DNA of 64,000 nucleotides from Agaricicola taiwanensis (GCF_014635245.1 NZ_BMCP01000002.1:1054001-1118000), one strand, 5' to 3'. Positions 55,113 to 64,000 are shown, numbered from the stretch's first letter. Translations and numbers: made by a program. The notes: a model not told the origin generated them from the letters alone.

Positions 55113-56594
55113 CTACTCAACCCCGAGCTTGGCGCGCAGCAGGTCATTGACCGCCTGGGGATTGGCCTTGCCGCCGGTCGATTTCATGACCTGACCGACG
55201 AACCAGCCGATCATGGTGGGCTTGGCCTTGACCTGTTCCACCTTGTCGGGATTGGCAGCGATGACATCGTCCACGGCCTTTTCGATGGCCCCGGTGTCGG
55301 TCACCTGCTTCATGCCGCGCGCTTCGACCAGGTCGCGGGGATCGCCGCCTTCGGTCCAGACGATCTCGAAGAGATCCTTGGCGATCTTGCCTGAAATGGT
55401 GCCGTCGGTGATGAGATCCACGATGCCGCCGAGCTGGTCGGCGGTGATGGGGCTGGATTCGATCGACAGACCATCCTTGTTGAGACGGGCGAAGAAGTCG
55501 TTGACGACCCAGTTGGCAGACGCCTTGGCGTCACGGCCCTTGGCGACCTTCTCGAAGAAGTCGGCCGATTCCTTTTCCGCGATCAAAATCCCCGCGTCGT
55601 AGGCGCTGAGGCCGTAATCGGAGATGAAACGCGCCTTCTTGATGTCAGGCAGTTCAGGCAGATGCTGCTCCAGATCGGCAACGAAGGCGTCGTCGAACTC
55701 CAGCGGCAAGAGGTCCGGATCGGGAAAGTAGCGATAATCGTGCGCCTCTTCCTTGGAGCGCATGGAGCGGGTCTCACCCTTGTTGGGGTCGAACAGCCGC
55801 GTTTCCTGGTCGATGGTGCCACCATCCTCCAGGATCTCCATCTGCCGCCGCGCCTCGGTCTCGATCGCCTGCCCGATGAAGCGGATGGAATTGACGTTCT
55901 TGATCTCGCAGCGGGTGCCGAAGGGCTCACCGGGCTTGCGGATGGAGACGTTGACGTCGGCGCGCAGGTTGCCCTTCTCCATGTCGCCGTCGCAGGTGCC
56001 GAGATAGCGCAGGATGGTGCGCAGCTTCGTCACGTAAGCCTTCGCCTCATCCGCCGAACGCAGGTCCGGCTTGGAGACGATCTCCATCAGCGCGACCCCC
56101 GAGCGGTTGAGGTCGACAAAGGAGTTTTTCGGATCCTGATCGTGGATCGACTTGCCCGCATCCTGCTCCAGATGCAGGCGTTCGATGCCCACGGTAAATG
56201 AAGAGCCATCAGGCATGTCGACGATGACTTCGCCCTCGCCGACGATCGGGCTCTTGTACTGGCTGATCTGATAACCCTGTGGAAGATCCGGATAAAAGTA
56301 GTTCTTCCGGTCGAACACCGAACGATGGTTGATCTGAGCCTTGAGCCCAAGCCCCGTCCGCACGGCCTGGCGCACGCATTCCAGGTTGATCACCGGCAGC
56401 ATGCCGGGCATGGCGGCATCCACCAGGCTGACGTTGGCGTTGGGATCGTTGCCGAAGACGGTGGAGGAGCCGGAGAAAAGTTTGGCTTCGGAACTGACCT
56501 GCGCATGGATTTCCATGCCGATCACGATTTCCCAGTCGCCGGTCGCGCCCTTGATGAGCTTTTTCGGGTCGGCAGGTCGGCTGTGCATGTTCAT
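55113..56594 (-). CDS. gatB: Asp-tRNA(Asn)/Glu-tRNA(Gln) amidotransferase subunit B
   Basis: 493 residues. GatB phosphorylates misacylated Glu-tRNA(Gln) (or Asp-tRNA(Asn)) and, with GatA-derived ammonia, makes the amide. GatB/GatE catalytic N-terminus ([49 protein letters not shown], the tRNA/ATP motifs) and a C-terminal YqeY tail (about 345-493) are present. Follows the chorismate mutase by 25 bases. The presence of gatCAB implies that glutaminyl-tRNA is made by transamidation. Confidence 0.97.
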   Translation of the reverse strand: MNMHSRPADPKKLIKGATGDWEIVIGMEIHAQVSSEAKLFSGSSTVFGNDPNANVSLVDAAMPGMLPVINLECVRQAVRTGLGLKAQINHRSVFDRKNYFYPDLPQGYQISQYKSPIVGEGEVIVDMPDGSSFTVGIERLHLEQDAGKSIHDQDPKNSFVDLNRSGVALMEIVSKPDLRSADEAKAYVTKLRTILRYLGTCDGDMEKGNLRADVNVSIRKPGEPFGTRCEIKNVNSIRFIGQAIETEARRQMEILEDGGTIDQETRLFDPNKGETRSMRSKEEAHDYRYFPDPDLLPLEFDDAFVADLEQHLPELPDIKKARFISDYGLSAYDAGILIAEKESADFFEKVAKGRDAKASANWVVNDFFARLNKDGLSIESSPITADQLGGIVDLITDGTISGKIAKDLFEIVWTEGGDPRDLVEARGMKQVTDTGAIEKAVDDVIAANPDKVEQVKAKPTMIGWFVGQVMKSTGGKANPQAVNDLLRAKLGVE

Positions 56595-56619
56595 CAGGCG
56601 TTGCTCACGTCAGAGGTGG

Positions 56620-56922
56620 TTATCCGAGCCGCCGCTCTTCGCGGTCGATGCTCCAGGAAATCATGATGCGATAGAGTTTCTCGGCGAGTTCCGGGTCATA
56701 GCCGATGCGGCTCGCTTCCGCGCGAACCTTCTCGACCACATCTTCAACCCGATCGGGAATGTTCGCCGGCAAGCCATTGTCGCGCTTCAATTCCACCGCG
56801 CGATCGATATAGCCGACGCGGCGCGCCAGCATGCCGATGATCTCGACATCGATCACGTCGATGGCGGCACGAAGCTCGCCCATGTCAGCGCAATCTCTCG
56901 GATCGCGCAGGGTCTTAGTCAT
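56620..56922 (-). CDS. AroQ-type chorismate mutase
   Basis: 100 residues, ATG at 56922 overlapping the gatA stop (ATGA); a GTG at 56928 is possible. All-helical AroQ domain: [31 protein letters not shown] contains the first active-site Arg and Glu, then [33 protein letters not shown]. It converts chorismate to prephenate for Phe/Tyr. Stand-alone and cytoplasmic (no signal peptide). Lying inside the gat operon is unusual; it may simply be a hitch-hiking gene coupled to gatA. Confidence 0.88.
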   Translation of the reverse strand: MTKTLRDPRDCADMGELRAAIDVIDVEIIGMLARRVGYIDRAVELKRDNGLPANIPDRVEDVVEKVRAEASRIGYDPELAEKLYRIMISWSIDREERRLG

Positions 56923-58415
56923 GACCACCAGACCTCCGGTTTGAGCGCCGCACCGGCGATGAGCCCGGCGGCATCCTCAACGGCATGAGCGACGGAGAAG
57001 AGCGTCTCCTCATCGAAGGGACGGCCGATCAGCTGCAGGCCGAGCGGCAAGCCTTCCGCCGAGTGACCGGCAGGCACGGCGATGCCCGGAAGGCCCGCCA
57101 TGTTCACCGTCACGGTGAAGACGTCGTTGAGATACATCTCCACAGGATCGGCCGAGGCCTTGGACCCGATGGCGAAGGCCGGCGACGGTGTCGTGGGCGT
57201 CAGCACCGCGTCGATGCCGGCGGCGAAGGCCTCGTCGAAGTCGCGCTTGATCAGCGTGCGCACCTTCTGCGCCTTGACATAGTAGGCGTCGTAATAGCCT
57301 GCCGAGAGGACGTAGGTGCCGATCATGATGCGGCGCCGCACCTCCGGGCCGAAGCCCGCCGCCCGGGTGTTCTCATACATCTCGATCACATCGCGGCCGG
57401 GCACGCGCATGCCGTAGCGCACGCCGTCGTAACGCGCCAGGTTGGACGATGCCTCGGCCGGCGCGACGATGTAATAAGCCGGCAGGGCGTATTTGGTGTG
57501 CGGCAGGCTGATCTCGACCACTTCGGCACCAGCCGCCTTCAGCCATTCCGCGCCCTGCATCCAGAGCTTTTCGATCTCCGGCGGCATGCCTTCCACCCGA
57601 TATTCCTTCGGCACGCCGATGCGGAGGCCCTTTACGGAGCGGCCGACAGCTGCCGCATAATCCGGCACCGGCATATCCACCGAGGTGGTGTCCTTGGGAT
57701 CATGGCCTGCCATGGAGCGCAGGAGGATCGCCGTATCCTTCACGGTGCGGGCGAAGGGACCGGCCTGATCCAGCGAAGACGCGAAGGCCACGATGCCCCA
57801 GCGCGAGCAGCGCCCGTAGGTCGGCTTGATGCCGACGGTGCCGGTGAAGGCTGCCGGCTGACGAATGGAGCCGCCCGTGTCGGTGCCTGTCGCGCCCAGG
57901 CAGAGCCGTGCCGCCACAGCCGCCGAGGAGCCGCCGGACGATCCTCCGGGAACGAGGTTTTCAGACGAGCCCCTGGCCCGCCAGGGGTTGATCGCCGGTC
58001 CGAAGGCCGAGGTCTCGTTGGAAGACCCCATGGCGAATTCATCGTTATTGAGCTTGCCGAGCAGCACGGCTCCATCGCGCCAGAGCTGCGAGGTCACCGT
58101 CGATTCGTAAGGCGGCCGAAAGTCATCCAGGATCTTGGAGCCCGCTGTGGTGCGCACCCCCTCGGTGGCGAACATATCCTTGACGCCGAGAGGAATACCT
58201 TCCAGCGGGCCCGCTTCACCCTTGGCAATCCGGCTATCCGACGTCTTCGCCATCTCCAGCGCCTTCTCCGGCGTCTCCACCAGATAGGCGTTCAGGACAC
58301 GCGCCTTCTCCATGGCTCCGAGATGCGCCTCGGTGAGTTCGACGGCGGAGAACTCCTTCTTGGCAAGGCCGCGAAGGGCATCTGCGAGGGTGAGATCGTT
58401 GAGGCTGTTGGTCAT
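56919..58415 (-). CDS. gatA: Asp-tRNA(Asn)/Glu-tRNA(Gln) amidotransferase subunit A
   Basis: Amidase that releases ammonia from glutamine for the GatB reaction. 498 residues from the ATG at 58415. Ser-cisSer-Lys triad: K79 ([10 protein letters not shown]), S159 ([12 protein letters not shown]) and S183 ([15 protein letters not shown]). gatC precedes it by 94 bases; that gap shows no gene, and a longer upstream frame for gatA is not convincing. Confidence 0.97.
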   Translation of the reverse strand: MTNSLNDLTLADALRGLAKKEFSAVELTEAHLGAMEKARVLNAYLVETPEKALEMAKTSDSRIAKGEAGPLEGIPLGVKDMFATEGVRTTAGSKILDDFRPPYESTVTSQLWRDGAVLLGKLNNDEFAMGSSNETSAFGPAINPWRARGSSENLVPGGSSGGSSAAVAARLCLGATGTDTGGSIRQPAAFTGTVGIKPTYGRCSRWGIVAFASSLDQAGPFARTVKDTAILLRSMAGHDPKDTTSVDMPVPDYAAAVGRSVKGLRIGVPKEYRVEGMPPEIEKLWMQGAEWLKAAGAEVVEISLPHTKYALPAYYIVAPAEASSNLARYDGVRYGMRVPGRDVIEMYENTRAAGFGPEVRRRIMIGTYVLSAGYYDAYYVKAQKVRTLIKRDFDEAFAAGIDAVLTPTTPSPAFAIGSKASADPVEMYLNDVFTVTVNMAGLPGIAVPAGHSAEGLPLGLQLIGRPFDEETLFSVAHAVEDAAGLIAGAALKPEVWWS

Positions 58416-58509
58416 GCGTATTTTACTCTGGCTGGGCTCGGCAGTTGCCGGCCGGCAAAGACTGGCGAATAAGGCGCGGGCCGGAGCACCGAGCGCCTGA
58501 TGCCATGGA

Positions 58510-58797
58510 TCACTCGACGACCTTCGGCACGATATAAAAATCGCCCTCACGCATCGGCGCGTTCATCAACACCCGTTCGGCATCGCCGCCGTCGGTCACG
58601 CCGTCCTGGCGCGCTTTCATCTTCATGGGCATGACGCTGGTCAGCGGCTCGACATCGCTGACATCAAGCGCCGACAATTCCTCGACAAAGGAGAGGATGG
58701 CGTTCAGCTCTTCCTTGAGGTGCGGAATCTCGTCAGGGTTCACGGCGATGCGCGCGAGCCGAGCCACGCGTCGCACCGTTGCCTCATCCACTGCCAT
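58510..58797 (-). CDS. gatC: Asp-tRNA(Asn)/Glu-tRNA(Gln) amidotransferase subunit C
   Basis: 95 residues from the ATG at 58797. Belt-like subunit that stabilises the GatA-GatB complex. [32 protein letters not shown] in the N-terminal helices, a Leu/Asp-rich middle and the C-terminal [15 protein letters not shown] are all typical. First gene of the gatC-gatA-(chorismate mutase)-gatB operon. Confidence 0.95.
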   Translation of the reverse strand: MAVDEATVRRVARLARIAVNPDEIPHLKEELNAILSFVEELSALDVSDVEPLTSVMPMKMKARQDGVTDGGDAERVLMNAPMREGDFYIVPKVVE

Positions 58798-58914
58798 CTT
58801 CAAGCATCCCTTTACATCGTGCGTGCGGCCTCGCGGCCGCGCCACATGCCGGATAGCATCGGCGCGGGCGAGGCCGCAACGATTTATGAACGGGGCCTAG
58901 AAAATGACGCGAAA

Positions 58915-59616
58915 CTATACGTCGATCGGCTCGCCCGGCTTGGCGACGATCACGCGGGTTGTCTCCAGCCCGTCCATGCCATTGAGGAAGGCATCCGCCG
59001 TCTGATCGATGATGGGAAAAGAGCCGTAGTGGCAGGGTATGACCATATCGAAATCGAAGAATTCCCGGCAGGCATAGGCCGCGATCTTGCCTCCCATGGT
59101 GAAGCGATCGCCGATGGGCACGAAGCCGATGGTCGGCTCATAGAGCTCGTTGATCAATTCCATGTCGCCAAAGATACCGGTATCGCCCATGTGGTAGATG
59201 GTGTGACCGTCGGGCACGCTGACGATGAGACCATGGGGATCACCGAGATATTGTGACACCCCGCCCTCCGCGGTGCCCGAGGAGTGGAAGGCCTGCACCA
59301 TTGTGACGGCAAAACCGCCCTGATCGGTGGTGCCGCCGGTGTTCATGGGATCGAGCTTCGTCAGCCCCTTCCCTTTCAGCCAGTTGCACAGATCCGCATC
59401 GGCGACGACCTTCGCTCCTGTGCGTTGCGCAATGTCGACGGTATCGCCGACATGATCTCCATGACCGTGTGTCAGAAGGATATGCGTCGTTCCCTCGGTT
59501 ACGGCGGCGACGTCACCCTTGAAGCTCGGGTTGGAGGACAAAAACGGGTCCATGAGAACAATCTTGTCGCCGATCTCGAGCCGAAAGGCCGAATGGCCGA
59601 ACCAAGTGATACGCAT
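58915..59616 (-). CDS. UPF0173 metal-dependent hydrolase (metallo-beta-lactamase fold)
   Basis: 233 residues. Begins [17 protein letters not shown] as in the UPF0173/YtkL family. Metal ligands: [10 protein letters not shown] (HxHxDH), further [10 protein letters not shown], and CHYGSF near the end. Small-molecule or phosphodiester hydrolase of unknown substrate; cytoplasmic. A fairly good promoter (TTGACC-N16-TAGTTT) lies at 59649-59676, divergent to ruvX. Confidence 0.9.
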   Translation of the reverse strand: MRITWFGHSAFRLEIGDKIVLMDPFLSSNPSFKGDVAAVTEGTTHILLTHGHGDHVGDTVDIAQRTGAKVVADADLCNWLKGKGLTKLDPMNTGGTTDQGGFAVTMVQAFHSSGTAEGGVSQYLGDPHGLIVSVPDGHTIYHMGDTGIFGDMELINELYEPTIGFVPIGDRFTMGGKIAAYACREFFDFDMVIPCHYGSFPIIDQTADAFLNGMDGLETTRVIVAKPGEPIDV

Positions 59617-59648
59617 CTCGCTCCCCTGTTGTGGTTGGTTTCGCGCTT

Positions 59649-59676
59649 AAACTAATCCCCATGGCCTTCGGGTCAA
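59649..59676 (-). promoter_or_regulatory. Candidate sigma-70 promoter for the UPF0173 hydrolase
   Basis: Minus strand TTGACC (59676-59671), 16-base spacer, TAGTTT (59654-59649), about 33 bases before the start codon. Confidence 0.38.
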
Positions 59677-59721
59677 CATCGGGAGTCGATTCAACAAGAT
59701 GATGACGCTTGCTCACTCAGC

Positions 59722-60216
59722 ATGCTAACCGGGACCATGGCCGCACCGATCGTCCCCCTGCCCGACATTCTTCCGCACCTGCCACCGCGAGGCAGCCTGC
59801 TCGGCCTCGATCTCGGCACCAAGACCATCGGGGTAGCAACCTCGGACCCCGACCGGCGCATGGCGACGGCCGTCGAGACCATCAGGCGCAGCAAATTCAC
59901 CGCCGATGCCGATCGCCTGCTCACCATCGCGAGCGAACGCCATATCGCCGGTTTCGTGCTTGGCCTGCCCGTCAATATGGACGGCAGCGAAGGGCCGCGC
60001 GCCCAGGCTACGCGCGCCTTTGCCCGGAATCTCGCCCAACGCACGGAACGGCCGATCGCCTTCTGGGACGAGCGGCTCTCAACGGTGGCGGCGGAGCGTT
60101 ATCTGATCGATCAAGACGTCAGCCGGGCGCGACGGGCGCAGGTCATCGATCAACATGCCGCGGTCTTCCTGCTGCAAGGGGCGCTTGATCGCCTGGCCCA
60201 TCTTCGCGTGTCCTGA
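59722..60216 (+). CDS. ruvX: Putative pre-16S rRNA nuclease / Holliday junction resolvase RuvX (YqgF)
   Basis: 164 residues. RNase H-fold protein that completes the 5' end of 16S rRNA in E. coli. Catalytic Asp in [15 protein letters not shown], a Glu/Asp pair in [15 protein letters not shown], and the last ligand Asp in [16 protein letters not shown]. Start at 59722 or 59737. It is divergent from the hydrolase gene; its usual neighbour in alphaproteobacteria is pyrB or gatC, so the order gatC/ruvX/pyrB seen here fits. Confidence 0.93.
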   Translation: MLTGTMAAPIVPLPDILPHLPPRGSLLGLDLGTKTIGVATSDPDRRMATAVETIRRSKFTADADRLLTIASERHIAGFVLGLPVNMDGSEGPRAQATRAFARNLAQRTERPIAFWDERLSTVAAERYLIDQDVSRARRAQVIDQHAAVFLLQGALDRLAHLRVS

Positions 60217-60297
60217 TCAAAGACATCACCGCATTTCATGCGTCACCGACGGATGCTGTGCTATGGGAACGCCGCATTCACATCTCATGCCCGCCTC

Positions 60298-61224
60298 ATG
60301 CTCATCGCCATCAATACCCTGATCCCCGTCTTTCTCGTCATCGCCCTCGGCTTCGGGCTGCAGCGCATGGGACTCGTCACCGGCGCCATGTGGGAGGGGA
60401 TGGAGCGCATCACCTACTACGTGCTGTTCCCGATTCTGCTCGTGCAGACCTTGGCGACCGCCGATTTCTCCGGCGTGCCCGTTCTCAGCATGGGTTTTGC
60501 CATGTTCCTGGGAACGCTGACGATGAGCGTGGTGGTGCTGGCGCTACGGCCGCTGCTGATGGGGGCATGGAAACTGCCCGGTTCCAGTTTTACCTCGGTG
60601 TTCCAGGGCGCGACCCGCTGGCACACCTTCGTGGCGCTCGCCGTCGTCGGCAATCTCTATGGTGCGCCAGGCATATCGCTGGCGTCATTGGGCGCGGCGG
60701 CCATGGTGCCCTACCTCAACATCGCCTCGGTTCTGGTGCTGTCGCGCTGGGCCAGCCCGACGCGTCCCAGCACCCGCGCCATGCTCATCGCGCTGGCCAA
60801 GAACCCTTTCATTGTCTCCTGCCTGATCGGCATCGCCATCAACTACAGCAACGTCACGATCTGGGCGCCGCTGCTCGATACCATGGATATTCTGGCGCGG
60901 GCAGCGCTCGGCATCGGCCTCGTGCTTGTCGGTGCAGGCCTGCGGCTGCCGGAGGCGCTGTCACCGCGCAGGGAGATCCTCCTCACCATCGCGCTGAAGC
61001 TTGGCCTGATGCCGCTCCTGATGTTCGCCTGGTGCACCGCATTCGGGGTAACCGGGATGGCTCTGAAGGTCGCCGTGCTCTGCGGGTCGGTTCAGACCGC
61101 CGCCAACAGCTATGTGCTCGCGCGGCAGATGGGCGGAGACGCGCCGCTGATGTCGTCTATCATCACCATGCAAAGCCTGTTCTGCATGTTGACCTTACCG
61201 TTCCTGCTCTGGCTGATGGGATAA
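60298..61224 (+). CDS. AEC (auxin efflux carrier) family transporter
   Basis: 308 residues from the ATG at 60298. Ten hydrophobic helices in two inverted halves; N-terminal MLIAINTLIPVFLVIALGFGLQRMG and C-terminal SVQTAANSYVLARQMGGDAPLMSSIITMQS are typical of AEC (PF03547) permeases. Family members export or import organic acids such as malonate, and auxin in plants. Substrate cannot be predicted. Alternative ATG at 60238 adds a poor N-terminus. Inserted between ruvX and pyrB. Confidence 0.88.
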   Translation: MLIAINTLIPVFLVIALGFGLQRMGLVTGAMWEGMERITYYVLFPILLVQTLATADFSGVPVLSMGFAMFLGTLTMSVVVLALRPLLMGAWKLPGSSFTSVFQGATRWHTFVALAVVGNLYGAPGISLASLGAAAMVPYLNIASVLVLSRWASPTRPSTRAMLIALAKNPFIVSCLIGIAINYSNVTIWAPLLDTMDILARAALGIGLVLVGAGLRLPEALSPRREILLTIALKLGLMPLLMFAWCTAFGVTGMALKVAVLCGSVQTAANSYVLARQMGGDAPLMSSIITMQSLFCMLTLPFLLWLMG

Positions 61225-61225
61225 A

Positions 61226-61254
61226 GAAAAGGGCGCGCATCGGCGCACCTTTTC
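61226..61254. terminator. Bidirectional terminator between AEC gene and secreted-protein gene
   Basis: GAAAAGG-GCGC / GCGC-(A)-CCTTTTC hairpin with one bulged A in the gap between two convergent genes (AEC stop 61222-61224, opposite stop 61275). A-rich left and T-rich right arms make it usable in both directions. Confidence 0.55.
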
Positions 61255-61274
61255 TCGTTGTTCGCCTGCGAGGA

Positions 61275-61670
61275 CTATCGGTAATTGTAGTTGTAGTCTT
61301 CGTAATAGTAGGGCGGAGGGGCATAGTAATGTGCCGGCGGCTCAACATAGACCGGCGCCGGCGTGTAATAGACCGGCGGCGGCTCAACATAGACCGGCGG
61401 GGCCTCGTAATAATAGGGTTCGGCATAACCATAGCGATTGCTGTTGGCGATCGCCGCGCCCGCCAGAATGCCGACACCTGCGAGAGCCGCACCGGCGGCA
61501 AAGGCGCGATTGCGCCCGCGGCGCACCTCCACAATGGCGTTGTCGGGCGCGCCGGAGCGTACGGCCGCCGATCCGGTGCCCACACCGGGCATGGCGGAGG
61601 CGGAATAAGCGGAGGTCAGCGTGATGGCCACGCCAACCGTCGTCGCGATCAGTCTTGAACGGAGCATCAT
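61275..61670 (-). CDS. Exported glycine-zipper, Tyr/Pro-rich protein
   Basis: 131 residues from the ATG at 61670 (AGGAGAG upstream). Signal peptide (MMLRSRLIATTVGVAITLTS, cleavage near SASA-M). A short basic stretch precedes a glycine-zipper helix (AFAAGAALAGVGILAGAAI, about 57-75), then a low-complexity tail of about 55 residues made almost wholly of Tyr, Pro, Val and Glu (repeats of PPVY and YVEPP). Such proteins are often outer-membrane or periplasmic and stress-linked. It has its own exact EcfG promoter. Function unknown. Confidence 0.78.
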   Translation of the reverse strand: MMLRSRLIATTVGVAITLTSAYSASAMPGVGTGSAAVRSGAPDNAIVEVRRGRNRAFAAGAALAGVGILAGAAIANSNRYGYAEPYYYEAPPVYVEPPPVYYTPAPVYVEPPAHYYAPPPYYYEDYNYNYR

Positions 61671-61753
61671 GACTGGACGCCCTCTCCTGTTGTTCACCAC
61701 AGAATTTACTTTGAGGTTACACCTGTGGCGAAGCTGTGTCTCTTGCGGTGATA

Positions 61754-61779
61754 AACGAGTCGACCTAGACAGTTGTTCC
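61754..61779 (-). promoter_or_regulatory. EcfG-type promoter for the glycine-zipper protein
   Basis: Minus strand GGAAC (61779-61775), 17-base spacer, CGTT (61757-61754). The gene starts 84 bases downstream. The -35 begins only three bases before the divergent pyrB ATG, so it overlaps the pyrB leader, and RNA polymerase there could interfere with pyrB. Confidence 0.62.
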
Positions 61780-61781
61780 TC

Positions 61782-62729
61782 ATGATCGCCAGTTCCGCCC
61801 CGACCTTTCCTCATCGTCATCTCCTCGGTATCGAGGGGCTGAAAGCCAGTGATATCCTTGGGCTGTTGGACCTTGCGGAAGAGGCCGTCACGGTCAGCCG
61901 GCAGGTTGAGAAGAAGCGCAGCGTTCTTCGCGGACGCACCCAGATAAATCTGTTCTTCGAAGCCTCCACCCGCACGCAATCCTCGTTTGAGATCGCCGGC
62001 AAGCGCCTCGGCGCCGACGTCATGAACATGGCGGTCTCCTCCTCATCGATCAAAAAGGGCGAGACGCTGCTGGATACGGCCGCGACGCTCAATGCCATGC
62101 GGCCGGACCTGATCGTCGTGCGCCACCACGCGGCAGGCGCCGTGCACCTCCTGGCGCGCAAGGTGGACTGTTCCGTCATCAACGCCGGCGATGGCGAGCA
62201 CGAACACCCGACGCAGGCGCTGCTGGACGCCCTCACCATCCGTCGCAACAAGGGCCGCATCGAGGGGCTGGTGGTCGCCATTTGCGGCGATGTGCTGCAC
62301 AGCCGCGTCGCCCGATCGAACATCCTTCTCCTGCAGACGCTTGGCGCACGGGTCAGGGTCGTGGCTCCCTCCACGCTGCTTCCGGCCGGAATTGATCGCT
62401 TCGGCGTCGAGGTCCACCGCAACATGCGGGAAGGCCTCAAGGATGCTGACATCGTGATGATGCTGCGCCTCCAGCGCGAGCGCATGAAGGGCGCCTTCGT
62501 GCCCTCCGTGAAGGAATATTTCCGCTACTTCGGCCTCGACGCGGAAAAGCTGTCCTGGGCGAAATCCGATGCCCTGGTGATGCACCCGGGGCCCATGAAC
62601 CGCGGCGTGGAGATCGACTCCGAGGTCGCGGACAGCGCGCAGTCGCTCATCCGCGAACAGGTGGAGATGGGCGTGGCGGTTCGCATGGCCGTGCTTGAGG
62701 CGCTGGCGCGCCATCTGCCGAACGGGTGA
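61782..62729 (+). CDS. pyrB: Aspartate carbamoyltransferase catalytic subunit
   Basis: 315 residues from the ATG at 61782 (a TTG at 61773 is possible but weaker). Condenses carbamoyl phosphate with aspartate in pyrimidine synthesis. Carbamoyl-phosphate site [20 protein letters not shown], the HHAAG region, [17 protein letters not shown], and a C-terminal [13 protein letters not shown] loop are intact. No pyrI regulatory gene follows; instead a pyrC-like gene begins four bases later, a known ATCase/DHOase pairing. Confidence 0.96.
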   Translation: MIASSAPTFPHRHLLGIEGLKASDILGLLDLAEEAVTVSRQVEKKRSVLRGRTQINLFFEASTRTQSSFEIAGKRLGADVMNMAVSSSSIKKGETLLDTAATLNAMRPDLIVVRHHAAGAVHLLARKVDCSVINAGDGEHEHPTQALLDALTIRRNKGRIEGLVVAICGDVLHSRVARSNILLLQTLGARVRVVAPSTLLPAGIDRFGVEVHRNMREGLKDADIVMMLRLQRERMKGAFVPSVKEYFRYFGLDAEKLSWAKSDALVMHPGPMNRGVEIDSEVADSAQSLIREQVEMGVAVRMAVLEALARHLPNG

Positions 62730-62733
62730 TGGG

Positions 62734-64000
62734 ATGACGGCTCCGAAACTCTTCGCCAACGCGCGGTTGATCGATCCCCTTACGGGGCGCGATGAACAAG
62801 GCGGCCTGCTCGTCCACCACGGACTCATCGCCGATCTCGGCCCTTCGGTGAAGGCCGATGCAGCGCCCGATGACACCGAGATCATAGACTGCCAAGGGCG
62901 GGTGCTTGGTCCCGGCCTCGTGGATATGCGCGCCTTCGTCGGCGAGCCCGGCGCCGAACACCGCGAAACCATCGCCACGGCAACACAGGCCGCCGCCGCC
63001 GGCGGCGTGACCACGCTCGTGTGCATGCCAGATACCAATCCGGCGATCGACGACCCTGCGATCGTCGACTTCCTGCTGCGCCGCGCCCGCGACACCGGTG
63101 TCGTCCGTATCCTGCCCGCCGCCGCGCTGACGCGGGGGCTTGCCGGTACGGAAATGACGGAGGTCGGCCTTCTCAAGGAAGCAGGAGCCGCGGCCTTCAC
63201 CGACGGCGCTCGCAGCATTCGTAACGCGGGGATTTTTCGACGGATCCTGACCTACGCCCGTGACTTCGATGCCCTCGTCATGCATCACACCGAAGATCCG
63301 GACCTTGTCGGCAGCGGCGTGATGAACGCAGGCGAGCTGTCGAGCCGTCTTGGCCTCCCCGGCCGCCACACGGCGGCGGAAACCATCATGCTGGAACGCG
63401 ACATGCGCCTGGTGGAATTGACCGGCTGCCGCTATCACGCCGCCAGCGTGACCTGTCGTGCCTCGCTCGATGTGATCCGCCGCGCGAAGGAGATGGGGCT
63501 GCCCGTTTCGTGCGGCGCCACCATCAACCATCTGTCCTTCAACGAAGGCGACATCGGCGACTATCGCACCTTCTTCAAGCTGTCGCCGCCGCTGCGCAGC
63601 GAGGATGACCGACAGGCCCTCGTCGCCGCCGTCGCCGAAGGGCTCATCGATGTGGTGGTCTCCGACCACAATCCGCAGGATGTGGACCAGAAGCGCCAAC
63701 CCTTTGCCGAGGCCGCGGATGGGGCCATCGGGGTCGAAACCATGCTCATCGCCGGGCTCCGGCTGGTGCATGCAGAGATGCTGAGCCTTGCCGGCCTCTT
63801 CGCCGCCATGTCGGCACGGCCCTCCCGGCGCCTCGGCCTTGCCGGCGGGAAGCTCGCCAAGGGGGCGCCCGCCGATCTGGTGGAACTCGATCTCGGCGCA
63901 CCCTGGGTGCTTGACCCGGCACAGTTGAAATCACGGTCCAAGAATACGCCGTTCGATGGGGCTCGCCTGCAGGGGCGCGTAACACGTACCATGGTCGGCG
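62734..64000 (+). CDS. PyrC-like dihydroorotase homologue, probably inactive; 3' end cut
   Basis: 422 residues visible; the C-terminus is cut by the window edge. It has the dihydroorotase fold but key ligands are changed: the HxH of GLVDMxHxREPG is replaced (R66, F68 and G70 in DMRAFVGEPG), and the later HVS-type His is S238 (HAASVTC). D157 (AFTDG), H184/H185 and D311 (SDHNP) remain. Such PyrC-prime proteins are known, for example in Pseudomonas, to be inactive partners needed for pyrB ATCase assembly. I predict a structural partner, with the real DHOase elsewhere. Confidence 0.8.
   Translation, partial: MTAPKLFANARLIDPLTGRDEQGGLLVHHGLIADLGPSVKADAAPDDTEIIDCQGRVLGPGLVDMRAFVGEPGAEHRETIATATQAAAAGGVTTLVCMPDTNPAIDDPAIVDFLLRRARDTGVVRILPAAALTRGLAGTEMTEVGLLKEAGAAAFTDGARSIRNAGIFRRILTYARDFDALVMHHTEDPDLVGSGVMNAGELSSRLGLPGRHTAAETIMLERDMRLVELTGCRYHAASVTCRASLDVIRRAKEMGLPVSCGATINHLSFNEGDIGDYRTFFKLSPPLRSEDDRQALVAAVAEGLIDVVVSDHNPQDVDQKRQPFAEAADGAIGVETMLIAGLRLVHAEMLSLAGLFAAMSARPSRRLGLAGGKLAKGAPADLVELDLGAPWVLDPAQLKSRSKNTPFDGARLQGRVTRTMVG

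Noticed and set aside
58416..58509. Upstream extension of gatA to 58550
   Set aside because: It would overlap gatC, adds 45 residues without similarity to GatA, and the ATG at 58415 gives the usual GatA N-terminus.
60280..60310. Possible EcfG promoter upstream of the AEC transporter (GGAAC near 60284)
   Set aside because: No CGTT at 16 or 17 bases; the site lies only just before the start codon.
1..64000. CRISPR arrays, insertion sequences, prophage or toxin-antitoxin genes
   Set aside because: No regularly spaced repeats, transposase motifs, terminal inverted repeats or phage structural genes were seen on reading either strand.

Overview
The window reads as ordinary chromosome of a GC-rich alphaproteobacterium, most likely of the Hyphomicrobiales (Rhizobiales) group. 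The main reasons are gene order and promoter type: rpoZ-rsh-pyrE-DUF2062-pdxJ-acpS-lepB-rnc-era, lptF-lptG-lptD-surA-pdxA-rsmA, fabD-fabG-acpP-fabF-mltG-yicC-gmk, rpsF-rpsR-DUF2232-rplI-(cfa)-dnaB-alr-radA-cvpA-purF and gatC-gatA-gatB are familiar alphaproteobacterial blocks, and several intergenic regions carry GGAAC-N16/17-CGTT, the promoter form of the alphaproteobacterial general stress sigma factor EcfG. I see no rRNA, insertion sequence, phage, CRISPR array or plasmid gene. There is one tRNA, tRNA-Leu(GAG).

Layout: 1-5300 is a minus-strand group (kup, ydcF-like, isovaleryl-CoA dehydrogenase, mgtE). 5400-9500 is mixed: tRNA-Leu, a lone FliN/SpoA domain, lipB, acylphosphatase with a small Tat-exported Cys protein, a flavin monooxygenase coupled to a PP-loop ATPase, and DoxX. 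9568-17136 is a long minus-strand operon chain for translation, RNA processing, secretion, pyridoxine, pyrimidine and (p)ppGpp. 17302-20476 (plus) holds a NYN protein, a family 5 uracil-DNA glycosylase and an ABC-F ATPase; holC and pepA face them. 22555-30067 (plus) is the LPS-export/outer-membrane operon ending in pdxA-rsmA, followed by a 24-residue membrane microprotein. 30245-36802 (minus) is the fatty-acid/cell-wall block. 37178-48494 (plus) runs from rpsF to purF, an SDR and csbD. 48546-59616 (minus) holds TauE, der, panB, nnrU, an M3 peptidase, gatCAB with an embedded chorismate mutase, and a metal hydrolase. 59722-64000 (plus) holds ruvX, an AEC carrier, pyrB and a pyrC-like gene cut by the window edge, with one minus-strand secreted protein between them.

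Functionally this is mostly core metabolism: envelope biogenesis (lptDFG, surA, fab, acpP, mltG, alr, cfa), translation (gatCAB, S6, S18, L9, era, der, rsmA), pyrimidines (pyrE, pyrB, pyrC-like), vitamin B6 (pdxJ, pdxA) and stringent control (rsh, rpoZ).

The most interesting non-obvious signal is a dispersed set of four EcfG-type stress promoters, each in an intergenic gap and pointing at the adjacent gene: kup, a 24-aa single-helix membrane protein, csbD and a glycine-zipper/Tyr-Pro-rich exported protein. The next most interesting are a switch-like rpsF leader, a PyrC homologue that has lost metal ligands, a Tat-exported CxxC protein overlapping acylphosphatase, and a hairpin that buries the nnrU ribosome binding site. 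I found no large novel system.
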